NCBI GenBank assembly: GCA_051652245.1
Contig: JBOFTV010000089.1
Location: 1-59,112 of the forward strand
Length of the DNA: 59,112 nucleotides
Direction of reading: 5' to 3'
Origin: BHER01 sp051652245
GTDB lineage: Bacteria > Bacillota_I > Bacilli_A > Culicoidibacterales > Culicoidibacteraceae
Shown here: piece by piece, positions 52,407 to 59,112 of the stretch
How the letters are laid out: the number at the start of each line of letters is the position of its first letter
How positions within the stretch are numbered: position 1 is the stretch's first letter
Position numbers and translations under genes: made by a program
The notes under the pieces: model-generated
The model's database searches: none
Told to the model about the DNA's origin: nothing
The model's input: only the letters and a program-made list of their open reading frames with translations

Positions 52407-53509
52407 GTAATCAGATGGATAGCAGGCCTACTTGGATTGAAATCAATGAAAATCAGCTTAGTAAAAATCTGGAGCGAATACAACTGGTGGCAGCGACAAA
52501 GGAAGTTTGGGCTGTTGTAAAAGCTGATTGCTATCACCATGGATTAACAGGTTTATTTGGCACTTTTGTGGTGTCAGGAATTACTAATTTTTGTGTGGCA
52601 CAATATGATGAAGCTGTTTTCCTTCAAAAACTAGCGGATGATCAGAGTATAAAAATAAAAATATTAATTTTTAGTCAAGTTCCCCCTGAGAAAATAGTAA
52701 ACGTAAAAGAAAATTGGCATCTGACAGTAGATGGTTTAGAAAATTTCCAGCTAATGAAAAAATATAGCGGAAATAAAATTAACGTCCATATAAAAGTTGA
52801 TTCAGGAATGAATAGAAGAGGTGTCAAACAGAACGAAGAATTTAATTGCTTATTCAATGATATCAATGAATCCAAAGGTTTTAACGTAATTGGTGCATAT
52901 ACACACATGGCTACGGCAGACACTGATATGAAATTTATGGAAGAGCAAGTCACGCGCTTTAAAATAATAATTAACGATCGGCTAAAAGAAATAAAATATA
53001 TTCATTGCGAAAATTCTCATGCAATTTTTGCACAGTTAGGTCAAACAAGGTTTTGTAATATTGTTCGTCCAGGAGCGGTATGCTTTGGCTTGAGCGTTAG
53101 TGACAAACAGATAGCTCCAATAGCCCAGCTTTTTTCAGAAATAGTTGCTGTTAATAACATAGAAAAGGGTGAGTACGTCAGTTATGGTGCAACATTTCAA
53201 GCAACGGATCAGGGACAAATAGGAATAATCCCAATTGGCTATGCAGATGGGCTCATGCGTAGAACACAAGACTATGAAGTACTCATCAATGATAACCTGT
53301 ATCAAATAGTTGGACGCGTTTGCATGGAACAAACAATTATTTATGCAGCAAAAGATAAACCGCTATTTTTAGGACAAAAAGTAGAATTTTTTGGAAAAAA
53401 CCGACCAATTGCTCTCATCGCAGATCATAATGAAACAATTGATTATGAAATAATGTGTGCATTGGATAACAGAGTTCCCAAAAGATATGTGAAAGGAGCA
53501 AGGTTATAA
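52403..53509 (+). CDS. alr: Alanine racemase
   Basis: PLP-dependent racemase supplying D-alanine for the cell wall. The 368-aa product has the PLP lysine at Lys40 in AVVKADCYHHG, where most Alr proteins read AVVKANAYGHG, and the second catalytic tyrosine at Tyr261 (YVSYGATF). VDSGMNRRG and IIPIGYADGLMR support the call. GRVCMEQ replaces the common GRVCMDQ. The catalytic Lys and Tyr are present, so activity is expected. It works with Ddl (45016-46239). Confidence 0.93.
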   Translation: MSNQMDSRPTWIEINENQLSKNLERIQLVAATKEVWAVVKADCYHHGLTGLFGTFVVSGITNFCVAQYDEAVFLQKLADDQSIKIKILIFSQVPPEKIVNVKENWHLTVDGLENFQLMKKYSGNKINVHIKVDSGMNRRGVKQNEEFNCLFNDINESKGFNVIGAYTHMATADTDMKFMEEQVTRFKIIINDRLKEIKYIHCENSHAIFAQLGQTRFCNIVRPGAVCFGLSVSDKQIAPIAQLFSEIVAVNNIEKGEYVSYGATFQATDQGQIGIIPIGYADGLMRRTQDYEVLINDNLYQIVGRVCMEQTIIYAAKDKPLFLGQKVEFFGKNRPIALIADHNETIDYEIMCALDNRVPKRYVKGARL

Positions 53510-53806
53510 ATGTATGTTAGATATAATAATAGTGGAGGATGCTTGTATGGTATAATAATTTGTTTAGTTTTATTTTTAGTGGTTAGTTTATTTTTTAAGA
53601 TAATAGTTTTTTTATTCCCGCTAATTGCCTTGCTTTTGTTGCTTTATATTGGTTTTAGAGTGGTTAAGTCGATTTTTTTTAAGGGAAGAAATGCTGCAGG
53701 GGTGGAATCTGAGAATTTGAGAAGTCAAAAGGAGCAAACATTTACAGGGGAGGCAATTGATGTAGAATATCGAGTTGTCGATGAACAACAAGACACTGAA
53801 AATTAA
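53510..53806 (+). CDS. Small membrane protein of unknown function (98 aa)
   Basis: Starts one base after the alr stop, with AAAGGAG about 11 bases upstream. Two closely packed hydrophobic segments (about 14-30 and 31-54) form a hairpin, followed by a basic linker and an acidic C-terminal tail of 35 residues that should be cytoplasmic or external. No domain is recognised. Coupling to alr suggests an envelope context only. Confidence 0.75.
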   Translation: MYVRYNNSGGCLYGIIICLVLFLVVSLFFKIIVFLFPLIALLLLLYIGFRVVKSIFFKGRNAAGVESENLRSQKEQTFTGEAIDVEYRVVDEQQDTEN

Positions 53807-53830
53807 CTTTATGGATTAAAGAAATTATGT

Positions 53831-53836
53831 TATAAT
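53831..53836 (+). promoter_or_regulatory. Extended -10 box of the cdaA operon
   Basis: TGT-TATAAT. The 18 bases 53819-53836 are identical to those of the tagD promoter (23088-23105). A weak TTTATG (53808-53813) is 17 bases upstream. Confidence 0.6.
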
Positions 53837-53904
53837 TATAATGGTGAGAAAATACGGAAGAGAGTTTGATTAGGTCAAACAGAAAGAAGTAAAGGTGAAA
53901 CAAT

Positions 53905-54051
53905 ATGAATCAAGACTTATTTATTGGAATAATTGCAATCGCGTTGATCGCAACGGGAATCATCTATAAAGTTGTCGTGCGTAACATCAACGGTACAAAT
54001 CCCCAAAAAGAAAAAATAAATGAGGAGTCGGTAGAAGATGGCATTAAATAA
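53905..54051 (+). CDS. 48-aa single-span membrane microprotein upstream of cdaA
   Basis: A short frame starting MNQDLFIGIIAIALIATG. It has one membrane segment (about residues 5-25), a basic KVVVRN turn and a polar, charged tail. AAAGGTG lies 7 bases before the ATG, and the stop overlaps the cdaA start region by 14 bases, as expected of a translated, coupled gene. No family is recognised. It could be an accessory subunit or regulator of CdaA, inferred only from position. Confidence 0.65.
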   Translation: MNQDLFIGIIAIALIATGIIYKVVVRNINGTNPQKEKINEESVEDGIK

Positions 54052-54871
54052 TTTAACAGCACTGCTAACAACTGATAACATTATTCAAGTTATGGGATAT
54101 ATTCTTGACTTAACATTAGTGTGGCTATTTCTCTATTTTTTAATTAGAATTATGAGGTTTAATATTCGGATGATTCAAATATTAAAAGGGGTAGCTATTC
54201 TAGCTATTGTTAAATCTTTAAGTGGCTGGTTGAATCTTGTAACAGTAAATTGGCTTGTAGGGTTAATTATTGACTGGGGGGCAATTTTACTTGTAATTAT
54301 ATTTCAACCAGAAATTAGAAGCGGCTTAGAGCATTTAGGCAGAAAAAGCTCTTTTGTGAGAAAATCATTAACAATTGGTGAACGTGAAATGTTAATTAGG
54401 GAAGTAACAATAGCTGCAGATTACCTCTCAAAAAGGCATATTGGTGGTTTAATTACAATTGAGAAAACAGTTTTAATGAATGATTTTGTTGCCCAGGCGA
54501 TGGAAATTGATTCTCAAATTTCTTTTCAATTACTAACAACCATCTTTACACCCAATTCAACATTACACGATGGTGCTGTAATTGTACAAGGAACAAAAAT
54601 TGCTTGTGCAAGTGCCTTATTTCCGGCAACAACAAGAATGGATTTACCACCTGAAATGGGGACGAGGCATCGCGCAGCATTAGGAATTAGTGAAATTACA
54701 GATAGCGTGACCGTAGTAGTTTCCGAAGAAACAGGGATTATCAGCCTTGCTGAAAATGGTAAATTATACACAGATTTACAAAAGGAATCATTAACAACTC
54801 TATTAAAGGATAAATTATTAAAAAGTGAAACAGAAGATAGTGTAACACTTGATGTACGAGGTGAACAATAA
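54038..54871 (+). CDS. cdaA: Diadenylate cyclase CdaA
   Basis: Membrane-bound enzyme making c-di-AMP from two ATP. The 277-aa product has three membrane segments (about 14-35, 46-65, 70-88), a short coiled linker, then the DAC domain with the DGA motif at 178-180 and RHR at 210-212. It precedes cdaR and glmM, the canonical order; GlmM binds and inhibits CdaA in several Bacillota. GAGGAG lies about 10 bases upstream. Confidence 0.97.
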   Translation: MALNNLTALLTTDNIIQVMGYILDLTLVWLFLYFLIRIMRFNIRMIQILKGVAILAIVKSLSGWLNLVTVNWLVGLIIDWGAILLVIIFQPEIRSGLEHLGRKSSFVRKSLTIGEREMLIREVTIAADYLSKRHIGGLITIEKTVLMNDFVAQAMEIDSQISFQLLTTIFTPNSTLHDGAVIVQGTKIACASALFPATTRMDLPPEMGTRHRAALGISEITDSVTVVVSEETGIISLAENGKLYTDLQKESLTTLLKDKLLKSETEDSVTLDVRGEQ

Positions 54872-56205
54872 TGAGCCAAAAACCAAAAAAAGAGAAAAAA
54901 AGAACCAACTTTACTGAGCTGAAATTACGCCTAACACAACTTTCAAGATTTTTAAGCAATAAATTCGAACAATTATTTACAAACAGTAAATTTACTGTAA
55001 TTGTAACATTTTTACTTGCACTGTTACTGGTACAATCTATCCAGTCATCAGGCAGTATTACTGTGATTAAGCAAGTAAGTTCAATTGCCAGAAATCAAGA
55101 AGTCACAGCGGATTATGATCGGGATAAATTTGTTATTGAAGGATTGCCGGATAAAGCAGATGTTGTGTTACTTGGTGATGAGGCAGCGATTCAATCAACA
55201 AAAACAACAAATAGTTACAGTGTTTTTGCTGATTTAACATCCTATGGCGCGGGTGAACATTTAATTAATATGACAGTAGAAAATTTACCTAACAATGTTC
55301 AAGCACAAATAAATCCAAGCACAGTAAAAGTTTCAATCTACACAAGAGAGTTTAAAGTCTTTGATGTTTCAACAGAATTGATTAATACAAACGAAGTTGA
55401 AGGGTTGACAATTGAAAATCCAGTGCTAGCAGAGCAAACTGTATCATTAAAAGGGGCAGCAAAGGATTTAAGGCGAATAGCTTTTGTTAGAGCATTGATT
55501 GATGGTAAAACGATAAATGCTTCATTAAATAATAAGGCGGAAGGTCTTTTTGAGGGACGTGCCGTTATTGCGGCTTACGATGCCTCGGGTAACCGCGTTT
55601 CTAATGTGACGATTGACAGCGGAGGAATTGATTATACCGTAAATCTTGTGGTTCCTAAAGGGAAGCCAATAAGTAATCTAACAAATGTTTTTCAAGGAAA
55701 TTTTCCCGAAGGTCAGGCAATTAAATCAGTTGTGGTAGATACAGAGGTAATTACAGTTAATGGAGCAGACAATCAAATTGCTAAAATAACAGCACTAGAT
55801 ATTAACTATGATTTAAAAACAATATCACGTGATGGAAAAATAGAAGGGACTGTTGTTGTGCCACAGGGAGTAGGACTAACGAGTATTACTCCATCTAAGG
55901 TAACAGCGACATTGACATTTGGTCCAGCCATGACTAAAAATGTAGAAATATCAGGAATAAGTACAATCAATGGTGATGACAGATTAAAATATGATGTTGA
56001 TAATACAAATCAAGCAATAACAGTAGCAGTAACAGGAACCGAAGAACAACTAGCGGTGTTTAGAGCAGATATGATTGATGTCCGGGCAAATGTGCTAAAC
56101 TTTGGTGAAGGGGTACAGACAGTTTCATTAGAGGTTGTGGGACCAACAATATATCGATATGAAATTAATCAAACAACTATTAGATTGAAAATTACAAAAA
56201 AATAA
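54871..56205 (+). CDS. cdaR: CdaR (YbbR-domain) regulator of CdaA
   Basis: Bitopic membrane protein of 444 residues, with one membrane segment (about 42-60) and an external region of YbbR repeats of about 80 residues each. It modulates CdaA. Its start codon shares one base with the cdaA stop (TAATG). No cysteines are seen in its external part, unlike the LCP proteins of this genome. Confidence 0.92.
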   Translation: MSQKPKKEKKRTNFTELKLRLTQLSRFLSNKFEQLFTNSKFTVIVTFLLALLLVQSIQSSGSITVIKQVSSIARNQEVTADYDRDKFVIEGLPDKADVVLLGDEAAIQSTKTTNSYSVFADLTSYGAGEHLINMTVENLPNNVQAQINPSTVKVSIYTREFKVFDVSTELINTNEVEGLTIENPVLAEQTVSLKGAAKDLRRIAFVRALIDGKTINASLNNKAEGLFEGRAVIAAYDASGNRVSNVTIDSGGIDYTVNLVVPKGKPISNLTNVFQGNFPEGQAIKSVVVDTEVITVNGADNQIAKITALDINYDLKTISRDGKIEGTVVVPQGVGLTSITPSKVTATLTFGPAMTKNVEISGISTINGDDRLKYDVDNTNQAITVAVTGTEEQLAVFRADMIDVRANVLNFGEGVQTVSLEVVGPTIYRYEINQTTIRLKITKK

Positions 56206-56239
56206 ATAATAAGTATATATTGAAGGGAATGGCAAAATA

Positions 56240-57598
56240 ATGAAATATTTTGGAACTGATGGTGTAAGAGGTAAAGTAGGTAAATTATTGACAGTAGAAC
56301 TAGCGCTAGAATTAGGTAAAGCAGCGGGGGCAATAATTTTTAAAAATCATGAAGGAAGAGAGGGGAAACCATTTGTTGTGGTGGGTAAAGATACAAGAAT
56401 ATCATCAGATATGCTAGAAAATGCTTTAATTGCAGGTTTCTGTAGCCGTGGTGTGGATGTACTCTCGCTTTCAACAATCCCAACGCCTGCAGTCGCTTAC
56501 ATAACAAGGCAAATGGGTGCAGCAGCCGGTATTGTTATCTCTGCATCACATAATCCATATTATGATAATGGAATTAAGCTTTTTGGTCATGATGGTTTTA
56601 AGATAAAAGATGACATGGAAACAGAGATTGAAGAAATACTAAATTACCCAGAAAAACTGTGGAATTTTCCATTGCCAACGGATGAATTATTTGGTGTTGT
56701 GCTAGATAATGCGGAAGCTCCGCAAAAATACATTCAATATTTAAGACAAACAGTCGAAACGGATTTTAAAGACATGCATATTGCACTTGATTGTGCAAAT
56801 GGAGCAGCAAGCAAGATAGCACCTAAATTATTTACACTACTTGGAGCGAAAGTTTCAGTCATGGGAAATAGTCCAGATGGAATCAATATTAATGAGGGCG
56901 TGGGTTCAACACATCCAGAAGCACTAGGAAAATTTGTTAAAGAAGTAGGAGCAGACATTGGCTTTTCATTTGATGGTGATGGTGACCGCGTAATAACTAT
57001 TGATGAAAAAGGTGAAGTACGTGATGGCGATTATATGCTATTTCTCTGTGCGCAGTATTTAAAAGAAAAAGGGCGTCTTAATCAAAATACAGTAGTATCA
57101 ACAATCATGGCTAATTTAGGCTTTCACAGAGGGCTAAAAGATTTAGGCATTAGAAGTATCCAAACAGATGTGGGGGATCGATATGTTGCACAAGCTATGC
57201 TTCAAGGTGGTTATATTCTGGGGGGCGAACAATCAGGGCATATTATTTTCTTGGAATATTCAACAACAGGTGATGGGCTTCTTTCTGCAGTTCAATTTCT
57301 AGAAGTGCTCAAGCACAGAGGCGTTTCTTTTTCGAAATTAACAAACATGATGCAGAAGTTACCGCAGATTTTAGTTAATTTAAAAGTAAATGACAAAAAG
57401 CAAATCTTAGAAAATCCGTTATTAAAAGAAAAAGAACTAGAAATAGAAGAGATTTTAGGTAGTAGAGGAAGACTTCTACTAAGACCTTCAGGAACAGAAC
57501 CGCTGATTCGTGTTATGGTAGAGGCGGAAACAGAGGAAATTTGTCGTGATATAGCGCATCAAATCTTAGCTGTGGTCAAACAAATTTTAAATAAATAA
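56240..57598 (+). CDS. glmM: Phosphoglucosamine mutase
   Basis: Interconverts glucosamine 6-phosphate and glucosamine 1-phosphate, leading to UDP-GlcNAc. The 452-aa product starts MKYFGTDGVRG; the catalytic Ser103 lies in SASHNP, the magnesium loop is DGDGDR, and the phosphate-binding RPSGTEPLIRVM motif is near the C-terminus. Position after cdaA-cdaR is canonical. Confidence 0.98.
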   Translation: MKYFGTDGVRGKVGKLLTVELALELGKAAGAIIFKNHEGREGKPFVVVGKDTRISSDMLENALIAGFCSRGVDVLSLSTIPTPAVAYITRQMGAAAGIVISASHNPYYDNGIKLFGHDGFKIKDDMETEIEEILNYPEKLWNFPLPTDELFGVVLDNAEAPQKYIQYLRQTVETDFKDMHIALDCANGAASKIAPKLFTLLGAKVSVMGNSPDGININEGVGSTHPEALGKFVKEVGADIGFSFDGDGDRVITIDEKGEVRDGDYMLFLCAQYLKEKGRLNQNTVVSTIMANLGFHRGLKDLGIRSIQTDVGDRYVAQAMLQGGYILGGEQSGHIIFLEYSTTGDGLLSAVQFLEVLKHRGVSFSKLTNMMQKLPQILVNLKVNDKKQILENPLLKEKELEIEEILGSRGRLLLRPSGTEPLIRVMVEAETEEICRDIAHQILAVVKQILNK

Positions 57599-57627
57599 TA
57601 AACTTAAAAAATGAAAGAGGTAATACA

Positions 57628-58815
57628 ATGAAAATTTTAGCGGTAAATGCAGGGAGCTCATCGCTCAAATATCAATTATTTAACATGCCAGAAGCAACAG
57701 TAATATGTTCAGGGATTGCTGAAAGAATTGGGCTTAACATGTCTGTTTTTTCGATGAAAGTAAATGGCGAGAAATATGAAATCGAAGTAGAAATACCAAA
57801 TCACGCAGTAGCGGTGGAACTAGTGCTACTGTGGTTTGAAAAATATAAAGTAATTGATAATATGGATGAAATTATTGGTGTTGGTCATCGAGTGGTCCAT
57901 GGTGGAGAAGCGTTTACAGGATCAGTTCTTGTGGATGCGGGAGTAATAGAACAAATATCAGCTTTATCTGAGTTTGCACCTTTGCATAATCCAGCTAATT
58001 TACTAGGAATATCATCTTTCCAAAAAGCATTACCACATGCTAAAACAGTAGCGGTTTTTGATACAGCCTTTCATCAAACAATGCCAGAAGAGGCATATAT
58101 GTATGCAACACCATATTCATGGTATGAAAAATACGGCATTAGAAAATATGGTTTTCACGGAACATCTCATGAATATGTCTCTAAAAGAGCGGCTGAAATG
58201 TTAGGATGTCCATATAGTGAAGTAAAGACAATTGTTTGCCATTTGGGTAATGGCGCATCGATTTGTGCTATAAAAGGTGGTGTTTCAGTTGATACTTCAA
58301 TGGGATTTACTCCCCTTGCAGGTATTCCAATGGGAACTAGAAGTGGAGATATTGACCCGGCAATCATCCCTTATATCGGGGGGAAACTTGGTTTAGATGC
58401 AGCAGGAGTAATCGATAAATTAAACAAGGAATCTGGTTTTGCAGGTATTTCGGGTATTTCAAGTGATGCGAGAGATTTGATGGAAGCCTTCCATAATGGT
58501 GATAGCAGAGCTGTTTTAACAGTGGATATCTATGCCAAAAGAATTGCAGAAGTAATTGGTAGTTATTTTGTGACACTGGGTGGTGTTGATATAATTGCTT
58601 TCACAGCAGGTGTAGGTGAAAATGCTGGGGATATGCGCCAAGAAATATGTAAACGTCTAGATGTACTAGGAGTTACAATGGATACTGAAAAAAATCTTTC
58701 AACGCGCTCAAAGGAATGTTTTATTTCGGGAGCAGATTCAAAAATAAAAGTTGCTATTATACCAACTGATGAAGAGTTTGTTATTGCGAGTGATACATAT
58801 CGTATTTTAACATAG
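57628..58815 (+). CDS. ackA: Acetate kinase
   Basis: Converts acetyl phosphate and ADP to acetate and ATP. The 395-aa product has NAGSSSLKYQ at the start, GHRVVHGG, FDTAFHQTMP, YGFHGTSH, CHLGNGAS, and the FTAGVGEN motif. AGAGG lies 10 bases upstream. A phosphotransacetylase gene is not in the window. It follows glmM by 29 bases, an uncommon neighbour. Confidence 0.98.
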   Translation: MKILAVNAGSSSLKYQLFNMPEATVICSGIAERIGLNMSVFSMKVNGEKYEIEVEIPNHAVAVELVLLWFEKYKVIDNMDEIIGVGHRVVHGGEAFTGSVLVDAGVIEQISALSEFAPLHNPANLLGISSFQKALPHAKTVAVFDTAFHQTMPEEAYMYATPYSWYEKYGIRKYGFHGTSHEYVSKRAAEMLGCPYSEVKTIVCHLGNGASICAIKGGVSVDTSMGFTPLAGIPMGTRSGDIDPAIIPYIGGKLGLDAAGVIDKLNKESGFAGISGISSDARDLMEAFHNGDSRAVLTVDIYAKRIAEVIGSYFVTLGGVDIIAFTAGVGENAGDMRQEICKRLDVLGVTMDTEKNLSTRSKECFISGADSKIKVAIIPTDEEFVIASDTYRILT

Positions 58816-58973
58816 TAAGATAATAGATTTAGTGACTGAAATAGCTAATAAATGGCATTTGCCTAAAAAAATAAAAAATAGTGACTAAATAAGCGGGGGA
58901 CTTTGATTTTAAGCAAAAGTCGTCAGGGGAGCTTAACCTTGTTTTTCAGCCAACTAAGTTAGAAAATAAGATG

Positions 58974-59014
58974 AAAGAATGCAAAAAACGTTAAATTTAT
59001 TGCATTCTTTTTTC
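58974..59014 (+). terminator. Terminator after ackA
   Basis: An 11-bp stem (58974-58984 with 59000-59010) and T tract, about 160 bases after the ackA stop. The preceding 58816-58973 holds only a weak stem-loop (GACTTT/AAAGTC near 58899-58921) and no gene. Confidence 0.85.
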
Positions 59015-59028
59015 ATTTCAAGTATAAT
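59000..59028 (+). promoter_or_regulatory. Promoter at the window's end
   Basis: TTGCAT (59000-59005), 17 bases, TATAAT (59023-59028), overlapping the preceding terminator. It drives a gene beyond the window. Confidence 0.7.
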
Positions 59029-59112
59029 TATTATTGTATGAAAAAAATACGCACAAGTAGGAATTTTAACGTCGAGTGCCTAGAATAATAGGTGATGTTA
59101 TTTCGAACTATT

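Noticed and set aside
59038..59088. 16-codon frame (MKKIRTSRNFNVECLE) at the window's end
   Set aside because: It starts almost at the predicted transcription start and has no ribosome binding site; a structured leader is equally likely but the window stops.
1..59112. tRNA, rRNA or CRISPR loci
   Set aside because: No GTTC-type T-loop with a paired cloverleaf, no rRNA core and no regular repeat-spacer pattern was found by eye; a covariance search would be decisive.

Overview
The window is AT-rich, densely coded chromosomal DNA from a low-GC Gram-positive bacterium (Bacillota). Pointers are an rpoB rifampicin region of Bacillota type, a B. subtilis-like rqcP-divIC-tilS cluster, AddAB rather than RecBCD, TagD/TagH and LytR-CpsA-Psr wall-polymer genes, CdaA/CdaR, and strong GGAGG ribosome binding sites. 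Genus cannot be read from the sequence. Nearly all genes lie on the plus strand; the minus-strand genes are two small unknown proteins (86-352, 12393-12698), the block 38190-40666 and an exporter gene (48309-48803).

Layout. 1-800: a small unknown minus-strand gene and a long rpoB leader. 815-8185: rpoB-rpoC, not preceded by rplL. 8306-10260: rqcP-divIC-tilS. 10335-12278: an orphan oligopeptide-binding lipoprotein behind a leader that looks like a transcription attenuator. 12393-13656: a small unknown gene, then yceD-rpmF. 13772-23056: a dcw (division and cell wall) cluster mraZ-rsmH-ftsL-ftsI-mraY-murD-murG-murB-ftsQ, with an MraZ-box operator and without murE, murF, ftsW, murC, ftsA or ftsZ. 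23138-26387: tagD, tagH and two cysteine-rich LCP proteins. 26498-35046: prmA-ygjP-addB-addA. 35089-38111: pgsA, a UgtP-like glycosyltransferase, recX and 5-formyl-THF cyclo-ligase. 38190-40666 (minus): histidine phosphatase, an MsmK/UgpC-type sugar ABC ATPase and a PucR-type regulator. 40828-42426: an ABC-F protein. 42572-46239: alpha/beta hydrolase, membrane-anchored MurF-like ligase and Ddl. 46275-51764: two degV paralogues flanking an accessory stretch with a wrecked ISL3-family transposase, a divergent FUSC-exporter/DUF1836-regulator pair and a decayed group II intron. 52038-53806: acpS, alr and a small membrane protein. 53905-58815: a 48-residue membrane microprotein, cdaA, cdaR, glmM and ackA.

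How the genes fit together. Most of the window serves the envelope: peptidoglycan precursors (alr, ddl, murF-like, murB, murD, mraY, murG, glmM), septal synthesis (ftsI, ftsL, divIC, ftsQ), glycerol-phosphate and wall-polymer supply (tagD, tagH, LCP pair, pgsA, glycosyltransferase), and c-di-AMP control (cdaA, cdaR) beside GlmM. Extended -10 (TGnTATAAT) promoters recur.

No large unknown defence or biosynthetic system was found. The most interesting signals are the attenuator-like leader before the peptide-binding lipoprotein, the six conserved cysteines shared by both LCP proteins, the membrane-fused MurF operon, the microprotein overlapping cdaA, and the hairpin in the rpoB leader.
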